From Platanthera guangdongensis (Eukaryota; Streptophyta; Magnoliopsida; Asparagales; Orchidaceae), in contig CM077149.1 in NCBI GenBank assembly GCA_039583875.1, forward strand, positions 19,977,194-20,041,193: a stretch of DNA of 64,000 nucleotides. Direction: 5' to 3'. Position 1 is the first letter of the stretch, and every line of letters begins with the position of its first letter. The notes beneath the pieces are model-generated. The model was given only the letters and a program-made list of their open reading frames with translations, searched no databases and was not told the origin of the DNA. The translations under genes were made by a program, and so were the position numbers. This document shows, piece by piece, positions 22,740 to 33,192 of this stretch.

Positions 22740-22985
22740 AAAAGAAGAAGCACGAGGAACAAATACATGGGCTGATTAAATCAAAGATCAGTCAAAACAA
22801 AACTCACTTTCAGTACTTAATAGAGATTAAAAATGACCAGAAAAAATAAAATAAAATTTTCCAATTTTGTCCTCTCATTGTCGCACTAAACTATGAAATT
22901 CAATCCCAAATCAAGGGGTGATGGACCTTGTATATATGAATATAAAAACTCCAAATTGGGGTCATAATTGCCCCGACAGATCATA
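22740..22985. other. unannotated spacer
   Basis: AT-rich sequence continuing the pre-insertion DNA interrupted by the copia element. No gene seen. It probably belongs to the intron or flank of the host gene at 24374-24575. Confidence 0.35.
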
Positions 22986-23167
22986 GGCTCCCTTTGACAC
23001 AGTGGTGGTGGTCATGAACATGAGGGTTAAATTGTCATCTGTTTACGCCCACCAAAAAAACTTCATCCACTTTTATGTAAAAAGGGACGATGTTTGTTAG
23101 GTGATCCTTAACGAATGACGGTTCAACTCATGCATTTACGACCACCACCACTGTGCCAAACGGAGCC
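22986..23167. mobile_element. MITE, 182 bp, 28-bp TIRs
   Basis: Inverted terminal repeats of 28 bp (22986-23013 and 23140-23167) match at 26 positions; core TTTGGCACAGTGGTGGTGG. TA lies on each side, but the target-duplication length is ambiguous. Non-coding. Internal similarity to the MITE at 16987-17201. Confidence 0.75.
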
Positions 23168-23264
23168 TAATCCACCAGATTATTGACTCAATTAACTGCT
23201 CTAGCGATTAGATCGTTAAGAAGGCTGCATAAGATGTCCCCAAAATACTTCCCTCCAACTATTA

Positions 23265-24186
23265 CGGTCTGTTCGGCTCCCTGAAATTGGAATTGGGAAT
23301 TGGAATTGGGGCAACAGAATTCCAATTACAGTGTTCGGATGTTAGGAATTCTCTCGGAATTGGAATTGGTCCAATTCAATGGAATTCAATTTTGTATTAT
23401 GACCAATTCTTAGGGGTAAAGAAAGATATTTCAAGGAATTCAGTTTTTTACAATGGTCATCGTTGCCCGATCTCATCGTCGCCGCCCGATCTCGCCGTCG
23501 CCGCCCGATCTCGCCGCCACCGCCCGATCTCGCCGCCACCGCCCGATCTCGCTGCCGCCGCCCGATCTCGCCGCCGCCGCCCGATCTCGCCGCCGCCGCC
23601 CGATCTCGCCGCCGCCGCCCGATCTCGCCGCCGCCTCCCGATCTCGCCACCGCTCACTGTTGCTGCCCGATACCGCCGCCACCGCCCGATCTCTCCGTCG
23701 ATGACCTATCTCACCGCTGACGACCGATCACGCCCCCGATCTCGTCGTTGTTATCCGATCTCGCCATCATCGACCAATCTCGTCGCCGACACCCGATCTC
23801 GTCATCACCGTCCGATCTCGCCGTCGGTGCCCGATCATAATTAATTGTTGGTACACAACTTGAAGTTTATTTCTCTGGTGTTGTGTTCCTTTTTTGCCAA
23901 CTTCTATATTTTCTTAGAGATTGTAAAGGAATAATTTCATCCATCACTTGGTGTTGTTGAAATAACTTTGTCCCGAGTGACACAAGACTCCAACTTCAAA
24001 TTGTCATGTAGCCCGATCCTGCGGGCATGAGAAAAAAAGAAATTTTAAACCAATTTCAATTTCAATTCTAGAAATCCATCCTGCAGCCAAACAACGGCAT
24101 TGGAATTCAAACCAATTCCAATTATCACAGGAATTGGAATTAGATGAATTTCAATTATGCAATTCCAATTCCAACCAAACCGACCG
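23265..24186. mobile_element. Tourist-like MITE carrying an 18-bp minisatellite
   Basis: 922 bp. Ends CGGTCTGTTCGG and (inverted right end) CGGTCGGTTTGG, followed inside by repeated AATTGGAATTG on both arms, with TTA on each side (23262-23264 and 24187-24189). PIF/Harbinger-like by TIR and TTA duplication. The centre (23464-23836) is filled with a tandem GC-rich repeat. No transposase; frames across the repeat are artefacts. Confidence 0.7.
23464..23836. repeat. 18-bp GC-rich minisatellite
   Basis: Unit CCCGATCTCGCCGCCGCC, near-perfect at 23490-23640 and degenerating towards 23836. Because the unit is a multiple of three and lacks stops, frames on both strands stay open and give Arg/Ser/Pro repeats that are not proteins. 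Confidence 0.9.
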
Positions 24187-24373
24187 TTATTGTTTCAGAT
24201 AACATTGTCCTGATAGCTTTCAAATCCATCAATTAAGATTCAGATGAGCTTAAAATACATATTTCAATCAGTTATTGGCGCAAGTTATAAGACTACAACA
24301 CAACCCGATTTGGCCAATCCATATCTTTTGAAGGAAAAAAACTGATGAAATCAAAGAAGTGAGAAAACGATAC

Positions 24374-24575
24374 CTGGATGTTCATGGCCGCTTTGTTGGT
24401 TTCCAACTGACTTCCTGCAGGAAGAAGGCAGTAGAGAAGAACAAAAGGTGAAGATCTATACGCCCAGAAAGGAGGAGACCTGGAAGATGTAGATATACAT
24501 ACCCTTTTGGCCTTTCATCTTTTCATTGTTCTTTTCGCGAGCCATCTTCGACTTCTGAGCGTTGCCTCCACCCAT
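24374..24575 (-). CDS. plant 4F5/zf-met2-type small protein (At2g23090-like), first two exons
   Basis: The only host gene recognised. Exon 1 (24575-24503) encodes MGGGNAQKSKMAREKNNEKM and onward to KGQK. It ends with a donor GTATGT. After an 88-nt intron with a TTCCTGCAG acceptor, exon 2 (24414-24374) encodes GSQLETNKAAMNIQ and ends at a second donor (CAG then GTATCG). This matches the N-terminus of the short plant proteins with a 4F5-type disordered region followed by a C2H2 zf-met2 finger (family knowledge). The third exon, which should start with a CKVCMQ-like finger, was not found further left in the window. Either intron 2 is very long and filled with transposons (MITE, copia, MITE, LINE...), or the gene is truncated. 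A CT-rich 5' UTR-like stretch precedes the ATG. Confidence 0.8.
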
Positions 24576-24630
24576 CTCCTTTCTCTCTCGCTCTCTCTCG
24601 ACCCTCTCCTTCTCGCCTACTCTGAAAGTA
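24576..24630 (-). promoter_or_regulatory. GA/CT-rich 5' UTR or core promoter of the host gene
   Basis: On the minus strand a GAGAGAGCGAGAGAGAAAGG tract ends three bases before the ATG. GA-rich leaders are common in plant housekeeping genes; the transcription start is not visible. Confidence 0.4.
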
Positions 24631-24789
24631 GGACTCGAAGAAATAAGAAAAATAGACCGGAGTATTCGAAACGAAGGGCGGACTACGGTAGTACGGTCTT
24701 AAAAACGCGTCCGTAAGATAATGATAATGCCACGATATCATCGGCCCTAGGGCAGGTGAGATATTTAGGTGCGCATAGTATCCCGCACC

Positions 24790-25228
24790 CTGTTAAATGA
24801 AATATAATAGTATTATAGCGTGCCAAAAAAACGTTTTGAAAAGAAGATGTTCAAAAATATTGTCAGATATGTTTGAAAAATTGTGCCTGCACGGTGATAT
24901 TGTGCGAGTAATGCGCCTATTTTTGAGTCGAATGTCTGAGCTTATTATTTGAAACTCGAAACTTGTTCCAAAGTCGCTCAAATATTGAGCTGAATAGGAA
25001 TCGGTTAAATTTAATTCGATTCAATTTGAGCCGATTGTATTTGGCTTGAATCTGATTTCGAGTCGATTTGACTCAGCCCTGAATCGCTCGAAAAAAGATT
25101 AGAATCAGTTCGAATTGATTAAAAGTATTATGTATTTATTAATATTTTTTTTTTAAAATTAAAAAAAACTACAATTTAAAACTAAATAAAAATGTGAAGG
25201 TTTTATGTTTTTCATTTGCCCAATTTAG
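24790..25228. other. AT-rich repeat-like DNA with GAGTCGA words
   Basis: No gene. Repeated GAGTCGA/TCGACTC/GAATCG words occur here and again at 25600-25800, on both sides of the plastid fragment, so the plastid DNA probably entered one older repeat. No TIRs or LTRs were resolved. Confidence 0.35.
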
Positions 25229-25596
25229 AGGTTGGTTTTGGAGTTAGCTCACCCTCTCGGGATCGCAACCCTTTGTCCAGGCCATTGTAGCATCCGGGGC
25301 ATAAGGGCTTGATGACTTGACGTCATCCTCACCTTACTCGGCTTATCACCGACAGTCTGTTCAGGGTTCCAAACTAAATGGTGGCAACTAAACCCAAGTG
25401 GTGCGCTCGTTGTGGGACTTGACCCAACACCTTACGGCACGAGCTGACAAAAGTCATGCACCACCTATGTCGGTGTTCCTGAAGGCACCCCTCTCTTTCA
25501 AGAGGATTCACGGCATGTCAAGCTCTGGTAAGGTTCTTCGCTTTGCATCGAATTAAACCACATGCACCACCACTTGTGCGGGATCCCGTCAATTTC
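25229..25596 (-). pseudogene. plastid 16S rRNA gene fragment in nuclear DNA (NUPT)
   Basis: The plus strand is the antisense of plastid 16S rRNA: recognisable blocks are GATGACTTGACGTCATCC, GGCTTATCACCG, CAGTCTGTTCAGGGTTCC, AACCCAACACCTTACGGC, CACCCCTCTCTTTCAAGAGG and CTTCGCTTTGCATCGAATTA, in the right order. It spans roughly E. coli 16S positions 910-1300. A short deletion near 25295 and many substitutions show it is a decayed nuclear copy, not plastid sequence. The plastid-type insert CACCCCTCTCTTTCAAGAGG argues against a bacterial contaminant. Confidence 0.9.
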
Positions 25597-26024
25597 AATT
25601 TAATTTTGAGTCAAGTATGAATTAAGAGAAAAATTGCTCAATTTTGAGGCAGCTCAATTCGATTTCGAGACATCTTGGAATCGAGACATTTTGAGTCGAG
25701 CTGTCTCGACTAGACATCATCGAGTCGAGTTCGACTCGAAAATTTCGTTTTCGAGCCGAGTCTAAATCACTCGAATTCAAGTCGATATCAGCCCTAGATC
25801 TCCCTTGAACCTGAAAATAATACAAAAAAAATACTTTTAGGTTTATTTGACTAATTTAATAATTTAAATAGTAAGGAATTGTGATCATTTTATTTTGGCC
25901 ACATGCATGCCAAATTTTTAGCCATTTAGGCAAAAAATCTTATAGAAGGCCTAGCACATTGTATAGTTTTGTATATGGGTTTTGAGTCCAAACATGGGGA
26001 TGGGCCATTGTGATTATGCAATGT
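25597..26024. other. unannotated spacer, GAGTCGA-rich then AT-rich
   Basis: Continuation of the TCGA-rich repeat to about 25800, then AT-rich DNA up to the gypsy LTR at 26025. No gene seen. Confidence 0.35.
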
Positions 26025-26211
26025 TGTAACAGCCCAAAGTTGAGAAACGAGAAAATATTGGTTGACACGGCCTGGGACACGGGCGTGTCCCAGGGCATGT
26101 CCTGCTTGGGTTGAGTGCGTTCGACGATTGTGTTCGACGAAGTTAGGTCGACGAATTTTCAGGAGGTACACGCCCGTGACACGGGCGTGTCGGGGCGTGA
26201 CCCAGGGCGTG
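26025..26211 (+). repeat. first part of an outer gypsy LTR
   Basis: Begins TGTAACAGCCC, the start typical of the TGTAACGCCCC-type gypsy LTRs here, and holds ACACGGGCGTGTC and TTCGACGA words. It is interrupted at 26211 by the Tekay-like gypsy and resumes at 52125 after the duplicated GCGTG. Confidence 0.65.
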
Positions 26212-27988
26212 TGTAACGCCCCGAAACTCAAAAGAGCGACGGGGGACGTTTTGGGCCAGTTTTGAGTTCTGGCTGCAGGCACACGGCCTGGGACACGGGC
26301 GTGTCCCAGGGCGTGTCAAGCTTGTGTCGACACTCAGCCGGGAAGTCGACATTTTGATCTCGACAGTGTGTCGAGACTGGGCACACGGCCTGCGACACGG
26401 GCGTGTCGCAGGGCGTGTCGACTCGTGTCGACACTTAGCCCGCGAAGTCGACACTCTGCGTTCGACGAAGTGTCGAGACATGGCACACGGCCTGCGACAC
26501 GGGCGTGTCGCAGGGCGTGTCGACCCGTGTCGACACTCGTCCCGGGGAGTCGACATTTTGCTCGACGATGTGTCGAGACAAGGCACACGGCCTAGGACAC
26601 GGGCGTGTCCAAGGCCGTGTCGTCAGGTCGACGATCTTCGCTCGACGAAGTGTCGAGTGACGAGACCGTGTACACGGCCTGGAGCCCAGGCGTGTTGAGG
26701 TGACACGGGCAAGGACACAGGCGTGTCCTAGAACCCGTGCAGTGCTCGGGTTGTTTTTGGGGAAAAACGATGGGGGTACACGGCCGGCCACACGGCCGTG
26801 TAAGGTGAAACACGGGCATGTCAGGTCGAACACGGGTGTGTTCGATACCCGTGTGGTGTTCCAGGCGCGTTGATTTTGACGGCGAATGAGGCACACGGCC
26901 CTGGACACGGGCGTGTGTCAGGCCGTGTGCGGTCCAGATTGGGCATTTCAGTCCCGAATCAAAGCCGTTCGTTTCTTTAATTGATGATCCAACGGCTGGG
27001 GGTTGTTCCTGAAGGGATATACCCGGGATTGGGCCTTAGAAACCCTCACTTTTCATGAGTGGTTGTCTTTCTAAATCTTAGAGAGAGAGGAGAGCCAAGT
27101 AAGGAAGAAGAAGCTAGATCCGGCCATTGGAGGAGCTTCGAAGCTCCAAATCGCGAACCGACTCCGGATCCACGGAGGCAAAGCTAGTATGGTGATTTTC
27201 ATCCGCTTACTTTTCCATGACGCCAAAGAGGAACGCAAGGGTAACGATTCTCTTCTTGAGCATGAGTAGCTCTCATTCTTTGCATAGGAAGCTCGCTCTC
27301 GCGAGTTTGCGGTGAGTTGGAGGCGTTCCTTCGGGTAGATATGTGAAGTCCCCATTGTTTAGAGTCCGTAAGCGAGAACGGACATAGGCATGATGTGTGA
27401 AGCCTATCCGGACATGTTGGTCTGGATCGGTGATGTTGCATTGCATAATGCCGGAGAAGACTCCGTGTTATTGGTTGTTTTTCGGGTTTTCTACACGGTA
27501 GATTGCAACTGGGAGCCTTGGGGATTAACCCAAAGGTGCACCCGGAAAACTGGGCGGATGCGTGATCTTGCCAACTTGGTGGCCTGAGAGCCAACTTGAA
27601 CATAACCGAGTTATTTGAAATGTGATGGAAACGGGACTCGGGAGAAGTTTGACCTGTGCATATGGTTTAAATTACCGTTGCGGGCGCATATGGTTTAAAT
27701 TACCGTTGCGTTGTGAGCACGGGTTAGATGGAACTGTACTCGTTCTATGCCGTTCGGATTAGAGCCGTTGGCATAGATGAGAGTCTTCGGCGGTCTATGG
27801 TTTTAATTACCGTGACCCATGCCGGGAAGACAAACTGCTCATTAATTGGCCATCCAAAGGGATGGTGGTGAGTCGACAGACTTAGACTGTGTTCACCGAG
27901 AATGTGCCCTGAGTGCACGGGGTGTGTGGCCGTACGAGCCTACGCCTGTGATGTAATGAGTATTGATTTATTGCTCGCTTATGCTAAT
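26212..27988 (+). repeat. 5' LTR of the Tekay-like gypsy, part 1
   Basis: Contains the palindrome-rich U3: repeated GACACGGGCGTGTC with GTGTCGACAC and AGTCGACA words (26280-26700), followed by a U5 with a 28-bp direct duplication (GCATATGGTTTAAATTACCG, about 27657-27708). It stops at CTAAT, the target duplication of the SIRE-like copia. Confidence 0.9.
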
Positions 27989-30028
27989 TGAAAGATATTG
28001 TACCTAATCACCTAGAGGGGGGGGGGGTGAATAGGTGACTTAAATTTTTTTAACTTTTTAGGCAGAAATCAGATTATAACATAGAATTATATCTACTTTA
28101 TCACAGCACACAATCAGCAATCACAGATTTCCACAAGCACACAGTAGACACTCAGATTTATAGCGGTTCCCCAGGGTTTGGGTACATCCACTTTCCCCCT
28201 TCGCCTATCTAGTAGTGTACTAGATTCGGCCAAACTCCTCCACTATCTCAGATCCTCAGATCTTACACTCAGAACCCCAAACCAGGTTCCTACAGCTCAG
28301 GCCCAAGGCCCTACAACTCAGCTTCTTCACAAAGCCTACACTCAGCTACCAAGGCCTACACTCAGCCACCAAGGCCTACACTCAGCCACAACAGGCCTAC
28401 ACTTAGAGATACAACTCTCCTACACTCAGGCACACAGGCCCTACACTCAGCCTTTATAATTACAGGCTTACAAAACTCAGATCCCTAAGGATCCTACAAG
28501 ATAATTTGAATACAAAATGTTTACTCAACAACTCAGAGACAAGAGAGAAGAGTTGTGAGTTTCTTGATGAGTTCTTGGAAGAACTCAGCTGAAATCAACC
28601 TGACTTGGCTTTCTTCAAAGCTTCTTGAATGTAGAACACAATAAGATTGATCTCCTCTGCAGTTGATCCTTGATCTCTGCTTCTTAAGATTCAGAACAAA
28701 TCTGAACCCTTCTTCTCAGCCTGGTTCCAACGGCTGACTTCTTGGATGGAGCTCTCTCTCTCCAACTTCTTAGATCTTCACTAGCTTCTTCAAGGAATAG
28801 CTAGATCTTCTTTGTATATTGATCACTTGAACTTGTGTTCAATCATCTGTTTCTGTAGACAGTGTAAGCCTATTTATAGGCCTTCTTCATGGTAACTAGC
28901 TGGTCCGGTTCATAACTGATTTCTGACAACTCTGACAAGTGCAGTAGACCGGCTGGAATGGCAGCTGTCAAGTCATCCAGTCAGTTCTTGAAAATTCTGT
29001 AACTGTCTGAAAGTGTCGAGACTGTCTGTCTTTAAGTGTCGACACTTATAGACCAGGTGTCGACACAAGTTGTCTAAGTATCGACACTAGCCTACAAGGT
29101 GTCGACACAACTCCTTGTGTTGTAGATTTTATATCTCGACACTGCTTCTTCTTTATGTGTCGACACTGATAATGTGTGTCGACACAAGTACTTGTACTTC
29201 AGTATATTGCTGAATTCTTGTAAGTGTCGACACATCTCCTTTGTGTCGAAACATCTTCATGTGTTGAATCTGTTAAGTGTCGACACTTCTTCTTGGTGTC
29301 GACACATGCCTTCTGTGTTGATACTTGCTGAGTGTCGACACAGCTCCTTGTGTCGACACATCTTCATCTGTTGAGACTCTGGCTGAGTGTCGACACATCT
29401 CCTTAGTGTCGACACTTGTACTTAGAATTTTCTGAACTTTGCTAAGTGTCGACACAGCTCCTTGTGTCGACACTTTCTTCAAGTGTTGAGTCTTCTGCTG
29501 AGTGTCGACACATTCTTCATTGTGTCGACACTTTCTTCAAGTGTTGACTCTCATGCTGTGTGTCGACACATTGTTCTGGGTGTCGACACTTATACTTAGA
29601 CTCTGCTGACTTTCGCTGAGTGTCGACACAGCCTCCAAGTGTCGACACTTTCTGATGTAGACACAGTTTCTCTGGGTGTCGACACAACTGCTAAGTGTCG
29701 ACACTACTTCACTGGACTTTTCTTCATTGAGTGTCGACACAGCTCCTTGTGTCGACACTTTCTGTCTGGTGTCGACTCTGCATCCCTGGTGTCGACACAA
29801 TGACTCCAAGTGTCGACACTGCTTGCCTGGGTGTCGACACAAGTCTTCTTAAGTGTCGACACTTTCCCTCTGGGTGTCGACACATGGACTTAGAAACTTT
29901 TTTTTCTTTCCTGTAAATACTTAACCTGCACAAGTAAACTCAACATACATCAAATACATTTTGATGTATATCATTGAGTAGGGTGAGGCTTCTTCAAATC
30001 AGGTACATTTGAACCAATGTACCAAACA
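27989..30028 (-). repeat. 3' LTR of SIRE-like copy A
   Basis: 2,040 bp, TGTTTGGTACATTGG ... ATATCTTTCA in element orientation. It holds a G-run next to TGAATAGGTGAC (28014), a ~20-bp tandem repeat around CCTACACTCAGCCACCAAGG (28320-28420), a TATA box (GCCTATAAATAGGC near 28869) and the GTGTCGACAC array. Confidence 0.95.
29036..29883. repeat. array of ~29 GTGTCGACAC palindromes
   Basis: About 29 exact copies of the 10-bp palindrome with a few variants (GTATCGAC, GTCGAAAC), typically 8-40 bp apart and often flanked AGTGTCGACACTT. Situated in U3 of the LTR. Confidence 0.95.
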
Positions 30029-30042
30029 ATCTCCCCCTATTT
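30029..30042 (-). other. polypurine tract of SIRE-like copy A
   Basis: Minus strand AAATAGGGGGAGAT immediately before the 3' LTR. Confidence 0.85.
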
Positions 30043-30307
30043 GGAGAAGTCATAACCCTTAGTCAATGATATACACCATACAGAATAAAATCATAGTATG
30101 ATGTAAAGCAGGATTATGTAATCAGGAAAGAACCATAAACATGTATCAATCAAACATGTATACACAGATAACATCTCAGAACAATTATGAAATAGATTTA
30201 AAACATATCATATTATTCTCACAACTTTGTAATATTCATTATACAAAAGTTTTACATAGTGTTTGAAAAACACAAGATTACAATTGTAAACTGAATAAAA
30301 TTCTATT

Positions 30308-33160
30308 CTACTTTTGTTCAGCCTCCTTAATTACTATTCCTTTTCCAGATTGTACTTTGGCTTGAACAGGGGCTTCAGTAACTTCAGTATCAGCAGGCTT
30401 CTTGCCTTTCAGATCTTTTTTCTTTTGCTCTTCAGCTTTAATCTTTTGCCTTTCAAAATAATGATATGCCTTGGGAAAGTACTTGCTAGGCTCCTGGGCA
30501 GTAGGAGGTAGCTTTCCCATCTTGGCCTTTCTTCTATATTGGACTATGGCCTCTTGCCTTGTCTCATGTTTCCTCCATTCCAATTCAGAAAACCATTTAT
30601 TTCTGTCTTGAATATTATCTTTTGCAGATTTCCATGCAGTTAAGATAATGTTTCTTGAAGTGGGGCTCCACTGCTCAAAGTCTGGTCTTTGTTCAACTTG
30701 CTCCCTGAACCTCTTTTTAGACAATCTGGTTTCTTCTTCTTTCTGCAGAGCTTCTTGCATAGCTTCAGACACTGGCTGAACAACCTTCTCTATGATGACA
30801 TTATCCTTTCCCCCAGGTGGGCTATACATGGACTGTATATCAGCATGTATCATATCAAAATCTGGTGGAGGATAGATAACTTGAGCTACTTCAGGTTGCT
30901 CACCTACAAGATATGTAGGGTTAATTCCAGATTCTGCCACATTATCATCATCACATAAAGGAGGATATCCAAGAGTAGCTCTGATAGAATTAGATATCCA
31001 CTTGGCATGATCAGAGCTAGCTTTGACTAACACCCTCTCCCCCTTTATGACTTCTCTTTCTATGTGATTTCTGACATCATCTTTCTGAAATCTCACTTGG
31101 TTATCCAAATAATTAACTCCATCTTTAAAGAAAGGTTTCAACCTTTGGAGTTTGTTAGTTATCAACTTCTAAGAGTCTTGAATTGCAGTTGTAACAACAG
31201 TTAAGCTCTCTTGCAGTGGTTTATCAAAATCTGCCTTAGTAGTAGCAATAGAAGTTGTCTGTCCAGCAGCTATATTTTTCATCTCTGTTATTATGGCATT
31301 GTGGGAAGCAATTAAGTTATCATTCATTCTGAGCTGGTTCTCCAAAACATATCCCTGCTTCAGTGCAATGTCATCTACTTGAGCTTTTATCTTTTCTTGA
31401 TGTGTAGCTAAGTACACCACTGCATTCCCTCCCTTGTGGAAGCAGTCTGTCATCTCCTTCTTATTAAGATTCATTTCAAATCTTATAGACTTTATATCTT
31501 GGGCTAGATCAAATTGTAGAGACTTGTGCCCCTCATCCACATAGGTTTCAATAGCTTTCCTGTGCTCATCTAGCTTAATTTGCATAGCAACCATTAGAGC
31601 ACTATAATCTACTGCTGGAGTTGGCTGTAGTGCTGGCTGTGGTGCTATGGTTTGCAATGCCTTCTTATAACTCTGGCTTCTTCTTTTAAAGACTTGAAAC
31701 TTCTTTTTCTTAGCTCTTGTTGCCTCCTCATCTTCAGAAGCTGAGGTGCTTGCTATGTCTACCCTCTCCTTAGGGCTTGGAGGTAACTCCTTCTGCACTT
31801 CTGGTGCCGTTTCAGGTTTTTGCCTTGCAGGTTCTTCCAGAATTTGCACTTGCTCCCCCTCAACTGGAGCATTCTCCCCCTCAGCAGCATCACATTCCTT
31901 GTCAAAATCTGGTTGATCCAGATTTAGGAAAAGATCTTCCATTGTATATTCTTGTGGAGAATGGGCTGGAGAAATTCTTTGCTCATCTACCACTGGATCA
32001 GATATAACTTGAGTTGTAACAGAAGTGTCCTCCATGACAACATCTGGGAGTTGGCTATCAATCTGAGATTGCTGATTAACATCATTCAATGAATCAGACA
32101 AATCAGTACCCTCTATAAGGAAATCTAAAGCATTAAGCTTAGTGATTACCTCAAGAATTGTGTTTGTAGCTTGCTCACTTTCCAGTGGAGTTGGCTCTTC
32201 CACTACTAGTGGCTCCCCATGGACTGAATCCTGGTGTAAGGGGCTAGCTGGTGGTAGCTCCCCCTGTCTCACTGCAGTATCTTATTGAGCTGGAGAGTTC
32301 ACAACATTTCCTTCTACATCCTCTTCTGGAGTAAAGACAACATGCTCTTCACTACCAGAGCTGCTAGAGGAATCTTGAGCTACTGGGGCAGCCTTCTTCT
32401 TCTTCTTTAGTGGTGTTACTTTCTCAGGAGTTATTTTCTCAGGGGTTGGCATCTCCTTAGATAAAACCCTGTCCCATCTGGAGAATATCCTCATATCCAT
32501 TTTCCTCATATGATTGATTTTACTGCCAGCAGCTTGACCCATAACCTCTGGTATACTACCAGCTAGGTATAAACTTAAGATCCTACCCAAGTTGGGTTTC
32601 TTCAGACTTTCCTTGATCTTTTCAAAGATAATAACAAACCAATCTGTTTTCAAAGTAAAGATTATCCTTGTCATAATACTGAACATATGGGCTGATACCC
32701 TATCATGCCCTCCTGGCTTACTCAAAATTACTTTTCCAACAATTTCAGAGAGGAATTTCCCCTGGTTGTTCATTCCCTTTCTATTGAATACAGATCCTAT
32801 TTTCATCTTTGAATCCAGACCACACCATGTCAATGCTTCTCTGGTCTTAGAAGCAGTTACTTCTTCTTCTTCCTTGGTTCTAGGCAAGTGTAGAACCTTT
32901 CTCAAACTTTTTGGAGAGACCTTTACTTTTTCTCCTTGGACCCTGGACTTGATCTTGAGGCCAGATTCGTCTACCTTAGCTCCATTTAGAAACTCTAGAA
33001 CTTCCTTCTTCCAGATCTTTGTGGGCTCAGAAACAAGAAATTCTAACCCTGAGTCTGCAACTAGGGTTACTACATCCTTGATTTCCTATTCTGCTTCGTC
33101 AAACGCTTGTCGCACCAGTTCATAGCCTTCATTGACGTTCTCCTCGAGCTTTGGCGCCAT
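30308..33160 (-). pseudogene. ORF3 of SIRE-like element: putative plant transposon-domain / coiled-coil protein
   Basis: Starts ATG 33160 (MAPKLEENVNEGYELV) and ends at the stop at 30308, about 950 codons. Residues ~1-230 (FLNGAKVDESGLKIKSRVQG, TREALTWCGLDSKMKIGSVF, SKPGGHDRVSAHMFSIMTRI) resemble the 'putative plant transposon protein' domain found beside plant retroelements (family recollection, not a search). Then come a basic KKKKK patch (~252), an acidic Ser/Glu/Pro region, a second basic patch AKKKKFQVFKRR (~482), coiled-coil-like helices (~540-700) and a Lys/Glu-rich tail. There is no signal peptide and no membrane segment, so it is not a typical envelope. Three in-frame stops (near 33088, 32284 and 31169) break this copy. 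Copy B has a full-length homologue. Confidence 0.75.
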
Positions 33161-33192
33161 TAGGGTTTGAAGAATTTGACTAGAGAGAAGAG

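Noticed and set aside
23287..23844. 185-residue Arg/Ser/Pro-rich protein and its antisense partners
   Set aside because: Produced by an 18-bp stop-free minisatellite inside a MITE.
25229..25596. Functional rRNA gene or bacterial contamination
   Set aside because: Only a decayed ~370-bp part with deletions; plastid-specific sequence; flanked by plant repeat DNA.
26062..26908. Frames full of RPCT, ACPRAC and STRV words (also 49720-50599)
   Set aside because: Translations of ACACGGGCGTGTC palindromes in gypsy LTR U3; no protein family.
29036..29883. CRISPR-like array
   Set aside because: The repeat is only 10 bp, spacers vary freely in length, the array is in LTRs of a plant retrotransposon, and no cas genes are present.
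29174..29933. Short frames rich in CRH, VST and VDT repeats (also at 40167-40926, 55138-55852, 33278-33700)
   Set aside because: They are translations of the GTGTCGACAC array in arbitrary frames on both strands, with no domain and no start context.
30308..33160. ORF3 as a retroviral-type envelope gene
   Set aside because: No signal peptide, no hydrophobic membrane segment, basic and coiled-coil composition.
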